From Acidobacteriota bacterium (GTDB taxonomy: Bacteria; Acidobacteriota; Blastocatellia; RBC074): 64,000 nt of DNA. This document shows, in pieces, positions 1-10,200 of this stretch. The notes beneath the pieces were generated by a model. The model saw nothing but the letters and a program-made list of their open reading frames with translations. It did not search any database and was not told the origin of the DNA. Position 1 is the stretch's first letter. Each line of letters begins with the position of its first letter. Where the stretch lies: NCBI GenBank assembly GCA_018268995.1, contig JAFDVL010000041.1, positions 61,491 to 125,490 on the forward strand, given 5' to 3'. The translations under genes were made by a program, and so were the position numbers.

Positions 1-1215
1 GACACAGGAGCGGCATTGCGCGTGCCGGGGGTTGAGCTCGTCGCAGTTGCAGACATCTACGACGGTCGGCACATGGCGGCGAAAGAACGTTTTGGCAATC
101 ATCTGGTCACGACGCGCGATCACCGCGAAATTCTGGCGCGCAACGATATTGACGCCGTCATCATTGGCACGCCCGATCACTGGCACGGGCAGATTGCCAA
201 AGAAGCAATGCGCGCGGGCAAAGATGTGTACTGCGAAAAGCCGATGGTGCAGCAACTCGGCGAAGGCGCGGATGTGGTAAAAACGTGGAAAGAAACCGGG
301 CGCATTATGCAAATCGGCAGCCAATACACGACCGGCATCATTTACCACAAAGCCAAAGAACTGATTGAAAAAGGCGTCATCGGCAAATTGAATCTGGTCG
401 AATCGGCGATCTTGCGGCGCGGCTCCGAAGCGGCGTGGCAATACACGATTCCGACCGATGCTTCCGCGCAGACAATTGACTGGGATCGCTTTTTGGGGCG
501 CGCGCCGAAACGTCCGCTCGAACCGATTCGCTTATTCCGTTGGCGCAATTATCAGGATTATGGCACCGGCATCGGCGGCGATTTGTTTGTGCATTTGTTC
601 AGCGGCACGCATTTGATTACGAATGCTGTCGGGCCGAGCAAGGTTTTTTCGACGGGCGGCATTCGCTTCTGGAACGACGGGCGCGATGTGCCGGATCAAT
701 TGCTCGGACTCTTTGAATATGCGGCGACGGATAAGCATCCCGACTTCACCGTGAACTTCAAAGTCAACTTCGCCGATGGCAGCGTGCAGGGGTATGGCCC
801 GACCACGTTCCGTTTTGTTGGCGATGGCGGTGTCATCGAATTGGACGAAGGCGTAAAGGTGATTCGCCGCGAACAGACGACAAATCCGACGGCTCCGAAC
901 GGCGCGTTTCCGAAAGCGATGCTGGAAACTATGCGCAAAGAATACGCGGCCAAGTATCCCTCCAGCCCGAATCCGTTGCGCGAACTCCCTGCCGATATGG
1001 TGTTCACGACGCGGAACAGTTATGACATGCATTACGAACATGTCAAAAACTGGATTCAGAGTGTGCGGTCACGCAAACCAGTGTTGCAAGACCCGACGTT
1101 CGGCTTCCGCGCGGCGGCCCCGGCCTTGCTCAGCAATGTAAGCTATTTTGAAAAACGGATCGCCGAATGGGACCCGGTAAATATGGCCGAAAAAGGTAAA
1201 GTTGCGAGCAGATAA
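1..1215 (+). CDS. Gfo/Idh/MocA family oxidoreductase (5'-truncated)
   Basis: C-terminal part of an NAD(P)-dependent sugar or inositol dehydrogenase-like protein. The frame is open from base 1, and the N-terminal dinucleotide-binding glycine motif lies off the window, so the TTG at 16 is unlikely to be the start. The visible Rossmann portion contains the TPDHWHG and YCEKP signatures; the lysine of EKP is the family's catalytic or cofactor-contacting residue. The rest is the alpha/beta substrate domain. About 405 residues are visible. The closest relative in this window is the Gfo protein ending at 49051, which shares the TPDHWH and CEKP stretches. Substrate is unknown. The gene ends just before a strong terminator. 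Confidence 0.9.
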   Translation, partial: DTGAALRVPGVELVAVADIYDGRHMAAKERFGNHLVTTRDHREILARNDIDAVIIGTPDHWHGQIAKEAMRAGKDVYCEKPMVQQLGEGADVVKTWKETGRIMQIGSQYTTGIIYHKAKELIEKGVIGKLNLVESAILRRGSEAAWQYTIPTDASAQTIDWDRFLGRAPKRPLEPIRLFRWRNYQDYGTGIGGDLFVHLFSGTHLITNAVGPSKVFSTGGIRFWNDGRDVPDQLLGLFEYAATDKHPDFTVNFKVNFADGSVQGYGPTTFRFVGDGGVIELDEGVKVIRREQTTNPTAPNGAFPKAMLETMRKEYAAKYPSSPNPLRELPADMVFTTRNSYDMHYEHVKNWIQSVRSRKPVLQDPTFGFRAAAPALLSNVSYFEKRIAEWDPVNMAEKGKVASR

Positions 1216-1257
1216 TTACGATTCTCGCCGACCGATTGACTGGCCCAACTAATCCAT

Positions 1258-1304
1258 CAGAGGCTGCGTGTTATTCCCCAACACACAGCCTCTGCGTGTT
1301 TTTT
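1258..1304 (+). terminator. Rho-independent terminator
   Basis: Inverted repeat of 15 bp (1258-1272 with 1280-1294, one non-matching pair) around a 7-base loop, followed by six T at 1299-1304. It lies 43 bp after the stop of the Gfo/Idh/MocA gene. Confidence 0.85.
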
Positions 1305-1378
1305 CGCGTTCTATAAATCGAAACGAGACTGATTTCTCATGCAGTCTGCCTAATTCTTTTCCCAGCCAAAGAAGATAA

Positions 1379-1408
1379 TTGACATTGGGGTCACAAAATC
1401 AGTATAAA
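1379..1408 (+). promoter_or_regulatory. Candidate sigma-70 promoter for the HDOD gene
   Basis: A perfect -35 TTGACA at 1379-1384 and a -10 TATAAA at 1403-1408 are separated by 18 bp. Transcription would start near 1415 and leave a leader of about 160 bases before the ATG at 1578. This is sequence matching only. Confidence 0.55.
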
Positions 1409-1577
1409 GTGTCTTGTTTCGCTTAGGCCTGCCCCAAGGAATTCACTTCGTTCCTTTCCATTGCCTATCCACAGAAATCAATTGGTGAAAGAGCGGATTT
1501 CCCAATTTAGCCCTCGAACAAGACAGATTTACTACAACTCATCCTGATTATTTATATGCTAGAAAGAGGAGCAGACT
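1409..1577 (+). other. Non-coding leader before the HDOD gene
   Basis: No gene is seen here. The stretch can fold: GTCTTGTT at 1411-1418 is complementary to AACAAGAC at 1517-1524, and AAGGAA/TTCCTT form a small hairpin near 1436-1458. A good ribosome site (GAGGAG) precedes the ATG at 1578. No riboswitch class is recognised. Confidence 0.35.
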
Positions 1578-2843
1578 ATGGGTCTACACGGTGAAATACA
1601 GACGATGCCCATGTTAGACCTTTTCCAGTGGCTTGAACTGGTCAAGAAAACTGGCAAGTTGGTCGTAGATAGTCCTCAGGCTAAACAACAGATCTACTTT
1701 GAGGAAGGTGCCATCATCACGGCGTCCTCTACGGCGTATTATTCGACTGATAGCCAGGTCGGCGTAGAAGCCATTGTCAGCGACACGTTGAAATGGAAAC
1801 GAGGTGAATTCAGCTTTCTGGAAGCCCCTTTGCCAGGAGACGTGACCACACTCAGCCAACGACTAAGCCCGAAAGGCATCATCATGAAAACCTTCCAGCA
1901 GATGGATGAGTCGGCTGATGCATTCCGGCAGGTCGTGGCCGTGTCCTCGCAAATGGGGGACAAGGAAAAGGGCTATGATGAAGTCGAAGGCCTAAGAACA
2001 GCCATTGTCAGCCGCCTGCTGAAAGGGGATTTTCAAATTCCGCTCCTGCCCACGGTAGCCAACAAGATCATGAGCATTACGCGCCAGGATGACTACTCGC
2101 TGCGTGATCTTAGCGAAGTGATCATTACGGATCAGGTCATCACCGCTCAACTGCTCAAGCACGCCAATTCTGCCTTCTATAATCGCGGGCGTACGATTGA
2201 TTCCATCTCGATGGCCGTCCAATTGCTGGGCGCGCAAACTGTCACCAATCTGGTCTTAACACTTTCACTGAGAAGTGTGGTGACAGGCCGTGATGTGTTT
2301 CTTGAAAACAAAAAACTGGTTTGGAAACGTTCGCTGGCCTGTGCGTTGTTGGCACGTTCACTTTCAGGGATTGCACAGGTGGATCGTGAACAGGCGTTTC
2401 TTTGCGGACTGATGATTGATTTCGGCAAGATTGTGCTTTACTCCCTGATTCAGGATTTGATGCACAAAGAGCCGCATTTTCAAGCTACGTCCAAGCCTGT
2501 CATTGATTACATCATCAATAGCTATCATCAAAAAGTGGGCGGTACAGTGGCTGAAAAATGGATGCTGCCTCCCACCGTGCTGGAAGCGATCACCAATCAC
2601 CGCACCCTTACCTCTGATTCGCAACTGAGCAAATACGTTCCGATGGCCAGTCTATGCAATGAACTGCTTCAGGAATATTTTGATCCAAGTGTTAATGGAG
2701 TGGAAAACTTTCTGCCGCGCGCAGAGTCAGAGTGGCTGGTTACTCCAGGGGTCAAGTTATTAAATTTGAATCAGGCGCAAATTCACCAAATTCTGGAACT
2801 GGTGCCGGAGTGCCTCTCCTATGCGCAACAGATGGCATCTTAA
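1578..2843 (+). CDS. DUF4388 plus HDOD domain signalling protein
   Basis: Cytoplasmic two-domain protein of 421 residues. Residues 1-105 match the DUF4388 (PatA N-terminal-like) module, with the early GEIQTMPMLDLFQWL stretch. Residues about 150-345 are an HDOD domain, the metal-lacking relative of HD phosphohydrolases, starting at FQIPLLPTVANKIM and including a SAFYNRGR-type loop. HDOD proteins are usually signalling or scaffold partners in cyclic-di-GMP, chemotaxis or stress networks; no receiver, GGDEF or EAL domain is attached here. It stands alone between a terminator and a convergent gene. The start is supported by GAGGAG 6 bases upstream. Confidence 0.88.
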   Translation: MGLHGEIQTMPMLDLFQWLELVKKTGKLVVDSPQAKQQIYFEEGAIITASSTAYYSTDSQVGVEAIVSDTLKWKRGEFSFLEAPLPGDVTTLSQRLSPKGIIMKTFQQMDESADAFRQVVAVSSQMGDKEKGYDEVEGLRTAIVSRLLKGDFQIPLLPTVANKIMSITRQDDYSLRDLSEVIITDQVITAQLLKHANSAFYNRGRTIDSISMAVQLLGAQTVTNLVLTLSLRSVVTGRDVFLENKKLVWKRSLACALLARSLSGIAQVDREQAFLCGLMIDFGKIVLYSLIQDLMHKEPHFQATSKPVIDYIINSYHQKVGGTVAEKWMLPPTVLEAITNHRTLTSDSQLSKYVPMASLCNELLQEYFDPSVNGVENFLPRAESEWLVTPGVKLLNLNQAQIHQILELVPECLSYAQQMAS

Positions 2844-2855
2844 TTGACACCAGCG

Positions 2856-3803
2856 TCAGGACACCAGATTAATTGGATTGCCCTGGATAAACGATTCCAG
2901 AATGTTCACGATTTGGTCTGCCAAATTTTGTTGTGATTGGGCGCTGGCCCAGGCGTTGTGAGGCGTGATGATCAGGTTTGGCAGATTTACGGCCAGCAAT
3001 GGATTGCCATTTACAGGCGGTTCCTGACTTAGAACGTCAACTCCCGCCGCCGCAATTTCCCCTTGTTGCAAAGCTTCTACCAGTGCGGATTCATCCACCA
3101 GCCCACCGCGACTGCAATTGACCAAGATCGCACTTTTCTTCATCCGCGCCAATTCCGATGTACCAATCATTCCACGTGTTTCCGGCGTTAGCGGGCAGTG
3201 TAAGGAAAGGCAGTCGCTTTCGCTCAGCAGTTGCTCAAAACTCACACGACCATTGCGAACGTCAACAATTCCCTTTCGCTCGCCGACCAAAATCTTCATG
3301 CCAAAGGCGGAGGCAAGTCGCCCTACAGCCTGTCCGATTGCGCCGTAGCCAATCAAGCCAAGCGTGCTTCCCTGTAAATCACGAATCAGATGTGTGTTCA
3401 GACAAAAGGTCGAGGTACGTTGCCAGTCACCAGCGTTGACATCCATTTGGTACGCAACAAAGTTGCGATGCAGATTGAGCATGAGCATCAATGCGTGTTC
3501 TGCCACCGATTGGCTGGAATAATGCCGCACATTGCAAACCGCAATCTGATGATCGCGGCAATATGGGACATCAATGCAATCGTACCCCGTTGCCGCAACC
3601 ATAATCAGCCGTAGTTTTGGTAACTGTGCCAGGACGCCAGCGCGTAAAGGAATCTTGTTGGTGATGGCAATCGTAGCATCCTGCAAGCGTGCCAGAATTT
3701 GTTCGGACGCAGTAGTTGGATAATCAAGCCACGAGTGCTCAAAGTTCGGCGCACGAAATTCCGTGCGAACCGTGTCACGGTCGAGAAAAACGATTTGCTC
3801 CAA
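2856..3803 (-). CDS. D-2-hydroxyacid dehydrogenase (NAD-dependent)
   Basis: Member of the D-isomer 2-hydroxyacid dehydrogenase family (glycerate, hydroxypyruvate or glyoxylate reductase-like). The NAD-binding glycine motif is in TLGLIGYGAIGQAVGR. The catalytic Arg is in NCSRGGLVDE, the Glu in DVLSQEPP and the His in ITPHNAW. The chosen start is the TTG at 3803 because AAGGAG sits 5 bases before it; a longer reading to 3845 has no such site. It lies about 57 bp after the RraA-like gene on the same strand, so the two are probably one operon. I infer reduction of the 2-oxo acid released by the aldolase; the exact substrate is not readable from sequence. Confidence 0.88.
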   Translation of the reverse strand: MEQIVFLDRDTVRTEFRAPNFEHSWLDYPTTASEQILARLQDATIAITNKIPLRAGVLAQLPKLRLIMVAATGYDCIDVPYCRDHQIAVCNVRHYSSQSVAEHALMLMLNLHRNFVAYQMDVNAGDWQRTSTFCLNTHLIRDLQGSTLGLIGYGAIGQAVGRLASAFGMKILVGERKGIVDVRNGRVSFEQLLSESDCLSLHCPLTPETRGMIGTSELARMKKSAILVNCSRGGLVDESALVEALQQGEIAAAGVDVLSQEPPVNGNPLLAVNLPNLIITPHNAWASAQSQQNLADQIVNILESFIQGNPINLVS

Positions 3804-3860
3804 TTGATCTCCTTGCGTGGAAAGTGAAAAGCGAATGCCAACCAATGTTCCAGCAACAAT

Positions 3861-4616
3861 TTAGAATTCGCCGCCGCGCGAAAACTTTTCCGTCATCGCC
3901 TTTCGGTATCGAGCAGAGGCATCATTCATCGCGGCTAACATCTCTTCGATACTCTGACCACAAGTTGTGCGTGCCACATCAATCACCGTTTTACATTCAT
4001 TGCTGTCCATGAATCTGGAGGCATCTAGTAAGCCCTGTTCGTCTTCAGGAGGAATTGCGATGAAGCCATGTTTATCGGCATGAATTAACTGACCGGGTTG
4101 AATTTTCCGACCAAAGACTTCGACTTCACCGCCCCATTGCACCGGCCAGTTATAGGCGTGCCCCACACACATCCGACGTGCCAATGCTTTGAATCCGGCA
4201 TAGGTCATTTCATCTACATCACGAATTGCCCCGTCAACAATCGTCCCGACGCAGCCCAGTGCCCGATGGACATTGCTGTTCACTTCGCCCCAGAAAGAGC
4301 CAAACGTATTGGGCTTATCAAGGTCTTGTACGATGACGATCTTTGGGCCGGGAATGCTGGCAATGTAGCTGCGATATTCGCTCCAGGCACTGGATTTGGT
4401 TTTCTTATGGATGGGATTTCCAGGCTCGACCACAATGGTAATCGCACGCCCAACCATCGCGCCCATCTGCGGCATAAAGTCAGTCACGGGCTCCAGGTTA
4501 ACGGCTTCTGTGCCGACATCGTGTTTGGTAATTTGCTCCCAGCCGTTGTATATCGTAGGCGTATTCCAACGACGCAATTCAAGCATTTCGCTATGTGACA
4601 TCTGGTAGTGATTCAT
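3861..4616 (-). CDS. RraA-like family protein, probable 2-oxo acid aldolase
   Basis: 251 residues with the RraA/HMG-aldolase fold signature: GCVGTIVDGAIRDVDEM contains the conserved G-x-R-D metal and pyruvate-binding segment. Many RraA homologues outside E. coli are metal-dependent class II aldolases that release pyruvate from 4-hydroxy-2-oxo acids, not RNase E inhibitors. Next to a D-2-hydroxyacid dehydrogenase, a sugar-acid transporter type and an IlvD/Edd dehydratase, an aldolase role is the better guess. The start at 4616 has no clear ribosome site; a second ATG at 4601 is possible. It is divergent from the metallo-hydrolase gene. Confidence 0.8.
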   Translation of the reverse strand: MNHYQMSHSEMLELRRWNTPTIYNGWEQITKHDVGTEAVNLEPVTDFMPQMGAMVGRAITIVVEPGNPIHKKTKSSAWSEYRSYIASIPGPKIVIVQDLDKPNTFGSFWGEVNSNVHRALGCVGTIVDGAIRDVDEMTYAGFKALARRMCVGHAYNWPVQWGGEVEVFGRKIQPGQLIHADKHGFIAIPPEDEQGLLDASRFMDSNECKTVIDVARTTCGQSIEEMLAAMNDASARYRKAMTEKFSRGGEF

Positions 4617-4691
4617 AGTGCGATGTTTTTATCACAAAGGTACAAGGGGGCAAAGGCACAACGGTTTTTGCCCGGTAATTCCCGGCAATAC

Positions 4692-5570
4692 ATGGATAAA
4701 CTTCTGCATTTGATACAACCCATCTTAAAAAATGAGGCCTTGCTGGCAGACATCAAAGCAGCGCAACGTAACGAAAAGGGCCTATCTCTCTGGTGGCTGG
4801 GGCAATCCGGCTTCCTGATTCAATGGCAGAATAAACATTTGCTGCTTGATCCCTATTTATCTGAATCGCTGACGAAAAAATATGCCACGACAGATAAGCC
4901 GCATGTCCGCATGACGGAATGCCCCGTGAATCCAGTCCAACTGGATTTCATTGATGTTGTCACCTCTTCGCACAATCACACCGATCACCTCGACCACGAA
5001 ACACTTTGGCCGCTGATGAAAGCCAATCCCGATTTGGCAATGATTATCCCGGAAGCCAATCGTGCATTCGTGGCCGAACGCCTGCAATGCGACCCGGCCT
5101 GGCCATTAGGAGTAAACGACGGCACATCGGTCAGCACAAAAGGATTTACGTTTACCGGGCTGGCTGCCGCGCATGAACAGCTGGAACAGGATGAGAAGGG
5201 CAACTATCACTGTCTGGGGTATCTCATCAGTTTTGATCAGTGGACGATCTTTCATCCCGGCGATGCAATTCCCTATCCTGGGATGGCGGATAATCTGTTG
5301 CGATATGCACAAGGACGAACTATTGACATTGCCCTGATGCCCATCAATGGTCGTTTGCCCGAACGTCGCGTGACGGGGAATTTCTGGGGGCGCGAGTCAG
5401 CAGCATTTGCCAAAGAGATTGGCGCGCGACTGGTGATTCCCATGCATCACGAAATGTTCACGTTTAATACGGAAACGCCAGACGAATTTATTCTACATTG
5501 TGAGCAACTAAATCAGCCCTATCGGGTTCTGAAATGCGGCGAGCGATGCTATACTCCCGCCGCTCTCTAA
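4692..5570 (+). CDS. MBL-fold metallo-hydrolase, UlaG-like
   Basis: 292-residue metallo-beta-lactamase-fold enzyme. The metal motif H94-x-H96-x-D98-H99 is present in SSHNHTDHLDHE; a later HPGDAIPYPGM and IPMHHEMF supply further ligands. Overall it resembles L-ascorbate-6-phosphate lactonase (UlaG), which opens sugar lactones. The frame is open upstream to 4608, but those residues read through a low-complexity AAAGG-rich stretch, so the ATG at 4692 is preferred. The neighbours suggest a lactonase step feeding a sugar-acid pathway. That is inference. Confidence 0.82.
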   Translation: MDKLLHLIQPILKNEALLADIKAAQRNEKGLSLWWLGQSGFLIQWQNKHLLLDPYLSESLTKKYATTDKPHVRMTECPVNPVQLDFIDVVTSSHNHTDHLDHETLWPLMKANPDLAMIIPEANRAFVAERLQCDPAWPLGVNDGTSVSTKGFTFTGLAAAHEQLEQDEKGNYHCLGYLISFDQWTIFHPGDAIPYPGMADNLLRYAQGRTIDIALMPINGRLPERRVTGNFWGRESAAFAKEIGARLVIPMHHEMFTFNTETPDEFILHCEQLNQPYRVLKCGERCYTPAAL

Positions 5571-5711
5571 ATCACGCATCTCTCTCTCGGCACGAAAAAT
5601 TAACGGACGGAAGCCTGCAAGGAAATTAGTACATCTTTGGCTGACTGTTTATTTTTTTCTCTAATTCGTCGAGGTTGCGCAATTACATTTTCATTTTCTG
5701 GAGGAATTTTC

Positions 5712-7070
5712 ATGGAAACCCCGGTTTCGCTAAACAAGGTGGCAGAGTCATCTGTCGCCGCCGCTGATTCCATTGCCGAACGAGTTCGCCGCCGCGTTAC
5801 CTGGCGCTTATCGCCGTATTTATTGTTGCTTTATTTAATCGCCTACATTGATCGCACCAACATTGGCGTGGCCGCGCTGGGCATGAAAAAGTCCATGAGT
5901 GATGGTGGACTAGCATTCAATGACGCAATTATTGGGTTGGGATCAGCTTTGTTTTTTCTTGGGTATTTTCTGTTGGAAATTCCGGGCACGTTGATTGTAG
6001 AAAAGTGGAGCGCGCGCAAATGGATTGCACGCATCATGATTTCGTGGGGTCTGGTTGCGACCCTGATGGGATTTATTGGAATGCCGTGGATGAATTTTGC
6101 GAGCGAGGTAAACCAGTTCTACACCCTGCGCGTCGTTTTAGGCTTAGCCGAAGCCGGGTTCTTTCCCGGTGTGGTCGTTTATCTCTCGCACTGGTTTCGG
6201 TATGAAGACCGCGCCAAGGCCAAAGCCAAGTTTATGATCGGCATTCCGCTGGCTTCGATCATCGGCGTACCGATTTCGCGGTGGATCATGGAAACCGTAA
6301 ACTGGGGCGGACTGGCTGGGTGGCGTTGGGTCTTTATCCTGGAAGGAATTCCGTCAGTCATCCTCGGCATCATCACGATTTATTATCTGACCGATAAACC
6401 ACAACAGGCGAAATGGCTGCCCGAAGACGAGAAGCAATGGCTGGTGGCGGAACTGGAACGCGAGCGGCAGTTGAAACAAGCGCAAGGAAAAGTGAGCATG
6501 TGGGAAGGCTTCAAGCATCCGCAAATTTTGCTCTTGATGATGGTGTACTTCTTCGCCGTGACCGCAAATTATGGGCTGACCTTCTTCCTGCCTTCGATTA
6601 CCGATGCGATGAAATCCCTGTCTATCGTCTGGCAAACTGTCGCGACGACATTACCCTATGTCGCCACGTTGCTGGCCATGCTCTTTATTGGGCGCAACTC
6701 AGATCGCACCAAAGAGCGGCGGTGGCATACGGTCGTGCCGATATTTCTAGCGGGCGTAGGCCTGGTTGCGAGCGTGTTAACAGGTGATTATGTAGCGCTC
6801 ACCATCACGGCATTGTGCCTTGCGGGTTCGGGATTCTCTTATCATCCGGCATTCTGGACGTTGCCTTCTGCCTTCCTGACAGGTGCAGCAGCAGCCGCTT
6901 CCGTGGGGCTGATCAACTCCGTCGGAAACCTGGGAGGATTCCTTGGCCCATACATCGTCGGTTATCTGAAGAATCGCACAGGCAATTTCACCGCTGCAAT
7001 GTGGTTTATGGGAGGCTGCGCGCTTTTCGCCGCGCTATTGGCGACGCAATTAAGACCGCCGAAAAAATAA
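5712..7070 (+). CDS. MFS transporter, anion:cation symporter (ACS) type
   Basis: About 452 residues with twelve predicted membrane segments. The first segment, LLLLYLIAYIDRTNIGVAAL, is the typical opening of ACS-family permeases, which carry hexuronates, aldonates, phthalate or 4-hydroxyphenylacetate. The start at 5712 is supported by CTGGAGGA upstream; the frame extends to 5637 but with cysteine- and phenylalanine-rich non-family sequence. With the lactonase-like gene before it and the dehydratase after it, uptake of a sugar acid is likely. Confidence 0.88.
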   Translation: METPVSLNKVAESSVAAADSIAERVRRRVTWRLSPYLLLLYLIAYIDRTNIGVAALGMKKSMSDGGLAFNDAIIGLGSALFFLGYFLLEIPGTLIVEKWSARKWIARIMISWGLVATLMGFIGMPWMNFASEVNQFYTLRVVLGLAEAGFFPGVVVYLSHWFRYEDRAKAKAKFMIGIPLASIIGVPISRWIMETVNWGGLAGWRWVFILEGIPSVILGIITIYYLTDKPQQAKWLPEDEKQWLVAELERERQLKQAQGKVSMWEGFKHPQILLLMMVYFFAVTANYGLTFFLPSITDAMKSLSIVWQTVATTLPYVATLLAMLFIGRNSDRTKERRWHTVVPIFLAGVGLVASVLTGDYVALTITALCLAGSGFSYHPAFWTLPSAFLTGAAAAASVGLINSVGNLGGFLGPYIVGYLKNRTGNFTAAMWFMGGCALFAALLATQLRPPKK

Positions 7071-7099
7071 GTCCCAACAAATTGAGTCCTGAAAACATA

Positions 7100-7136
7100 G
7101 GAGTGTGACAATTCGTTCTCACACTCCAACCATTTT
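7100..7136 (+). terminator. Possible terminator after the MFS gene
   Basis: Perfect 9-bp inverted repeat (7100-7108 with 7119-7127) around a 10-base loop, followed by only four T at 7133-7136. The T tract is weak, so it may be a partial terminator or attenuator before the receptor gene. Confidence 0.45.
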
Positions 7137-7281
7137 GCTGATCTCAATAGAGTTTTTTTTCAACGTTACGGATTGATCCCCATAGGGAACCATTGTCATT
7201 CGCAACTTAACGCTGTGGCAGATATTTCGCCAGGCAACCGCAAAACTGTAGCAACCTTTCGACAGATCAACGGAGGCACCA

Positions 7282-10200
7282 ATGAAGAAAGCACTAAGTC
7301 TTTTCTGGCTTCTTTGTGCAGCAATCGGCATCGCAGCACAATCCAACACGGGCAGCATTGTAGGAACCATCAAAGGCGCGGATGGCGCAGTCATTCCGAA
7401 TGCAGCAGTGACAATCACCAATCAACAAACCAACTTCCAATATAACGTCATGACCAATGGAGCGGGATATTATGTCTCGCCACCGTTACCCGTAGGTGAG
7501 TACCAAGTAGAAGCCAAAATCTCAGGCTTCAAAACCGCCGTGCAAAGCGGGATCACATTACAAATTCAGCAAACGGCAGTGGCGGACTTCACCTTGCAGG
7601 TTGGGGCCTTATCCGATCAAGTAACGATCACCGCTGAAACGCCTGTTCTGGAAACGACCTCAACCACACTTGGCAAGGTCGTAGACAATCGCCGCATCCT
7701 GGAATTGCCCCTGAACACGCGCAATGTTTATTCGCTGATCTTTCTGACGCCCGGCGTGACAGGCAGCATCGGCAATAACTATAACTCCATGGGCTATTCC
7801 GTAAACGGCGCGCGTCCGACGATGATGGATACGGTGATTGACGGCGTGACGGCTTCGTTCCCGACCGTCAACGGCTTCACCGGGATTTCGGTGTTTCCTT
7901 CGGTAGACGCGATTCAGGAATTCAAAGTGATGGGCGCGACCTATCCGGCAGAGTTCGGACGCAGCCTCGGCAGTGTGCTCAACGTCGTCTTCAAATCTGG
8001 CACGAATCAATTTCACGGCAGCGCGTATGAATTTCTGCGCAATTCGGTGTTCGACTCGAATAACTGGTTTGAGAATCGCGCAGACCGTGACCTCGGCAGC
8101 TTCAAGCGCAGTCAGTTCGGCGGTCACGCCACCGGCCCCATCATCAAAAACAAGACGTTTTTCATGGGTTCGTATGAAGGCTTGCGTTCGCGCAGCTTTG
8201 CCACCTCAGTTTTCAGCGTGCCAACTGCCGCACAACGGGCGGGAGATTTCTCGCAAACGTTCAATCAAGCAGGCACACTGATTGCTCTCTACAACCCTTT
8301 CTCCACTGTCGGCACAGTGCGCCAGCGATTTCAATGCGATGCAGCGGGCAATGCATTGGCTCCGCTCGCCAACGGAACACAACCCGCCGGCACGCCGTGC
8401 AACAAAATTCCTACGGCGTTGATGGACCCAGTGGCGTTGAATGCGATGAAGTATTACCCCTTGCCGAATCAGGCCGGCGCAGCCAACACCAACGCGAACA
8501 ACTACGCGGCCAGCGGTTCGACGCAAACGAATCTGGACAATTATGATTTCCGCGTAGATCACCGCTTCTCGGATACCAAATCGTTCTTCTTGCGCTATTC
8601 GCATCGGTACACCGAAGACGTGCCGCTCAAGGCGTTCCCGGAAAATCTGACCATCGCGGAAGGTCGCGTGATTCAGGAAAACCACGCGCGCAATGTCGTG
8701 GCCGAATACAACCATACCTTGTCTCCCAACATGGTTCTGACGGGGCGCATCGGCTTTGCCCGCACGCTGTTTGTATTCTCGAATCAAGGTCTCGGCTTCA
8801 AGCCGTCAAGTCTGGGGTTGCCAGCCGCGATTGACGGCGTGGTAGACCGCGAAATGTTTCCGCGCTTTGGCGTGGCGGGGATGGTCAATCTCGGCGGCAA
8901 CGATCATCGCTTCAATGCGTTTATGAGCTATCCGTTTGTCGCCACGCTGTCGCGCACGCAGGGCAATCATAGTTGGAAATACGGCGGCGAAGCGCGGATG
9001 ATTCGCGTCAATGTTTGGGAAGCCCGCAGCGCCGGAACGTTTGGCTTCAGCGCCGCGTTCACGCAAGGCCCGAATCCGAACACTGCCAGCAACGCCGCCG
9101 GTTTGGGCTTCGCTTCGTTCCTGCTCGGCGCGGGGACGACAGGCAACACGCTGATTCAAGGTTGGAAAAACGTGGCCTCGCACAGCATGTACTATGCCGG
9201 TTACGTGCAGGACGATTGGCGCGTCACTCAAAAGCTGACGCTCAATCTCGGTGTGCGCTACGACTATGACTCACCGCGTACCGAACGATACAACCGCATG
9301 AACTTCTTCGACCTCAACGCAACCTCGCCGCTGGCATCAAAGCAAACGGCCTTCCCCAATCTGAAAGGCGGCGTCAGTTTCGTCGGCGTGGGCAGCAACC
9401 CGCGTCATCAATATTTCAAAGACACAAATAATATCGCGCCGCGTCTGGGGCTGGCGTATCAGTTCGATTCCAAGACCGTTCTGCGCGCGGGCTACGCACA
9501 CATTTACGGCCCATCGAATCAAGCCGCGCAAGGCACGGTCGGGCCGTTCGGCTTCCGCATCGAATACCCCTGGCAAACGACCGTAAACAACGGACTGACG
9601 CCGTTCAATTTGTTGCGCAATCCATATCCGAACGGCTTCCGCGCGCTGCCCGGTGCGGCGGACGGTTTGTTGACGCAGGTCGGAGGCAATCTCGAATCGG
9701 TGTTGCAAGACACGATCACGCCCTGGAGCCAGCAATGGAATCTGAACATCCAGCGCCAATTGCCCTGGCAGATGAATCTGGAAGTTGCGTACGTCGGCAC
9801 GCGCGGCTTGCAGCTTTCGCGCAATGGCGAAGGGGGCTTAGACCTTAACCAACTTCACCCACAGTATTTGTCGCTCGGTTCAGCGTTGAATACGTCGGTT
9901 CCGAATCCTTTCTTCGGTCTCGGCACGTTGGGCTTTTTCGCTTCTGCGAATACAACTCGTGCGCAACTGTTGCGCCCGTATCCGCAATTCACTACGTTGA
10001 CGCCGCTTTATTCCAGCGGGGCGTCGTCGAATTACCACGCGCTACAAGTCTCGTTTGGCAAACGGCTTTCGCACGGCATGATGATTGACGGCAATTACAC
10101 CTGGTCGAAAAACATCGAAGAAGGCTTGACGCATCAGGACAGTTACAATCTGCGCGATAGTCGCGGCATCGCCACGATTGATGTCGCGCATCGTTTTGTC

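Noticed and set aside
4620..4675. AAAGG-rich stretch as a tandem repeat
   Set aside because: Only three irregular copies are present; no consistent period could be shown.
7216..7231. Second sigma-54-like site (TGGCAG-N5-TCGC) before the first receptor
   Set aside because: It keeps GG-N10-GC but misses about four consensus positions; too weak to list beside the hya site.
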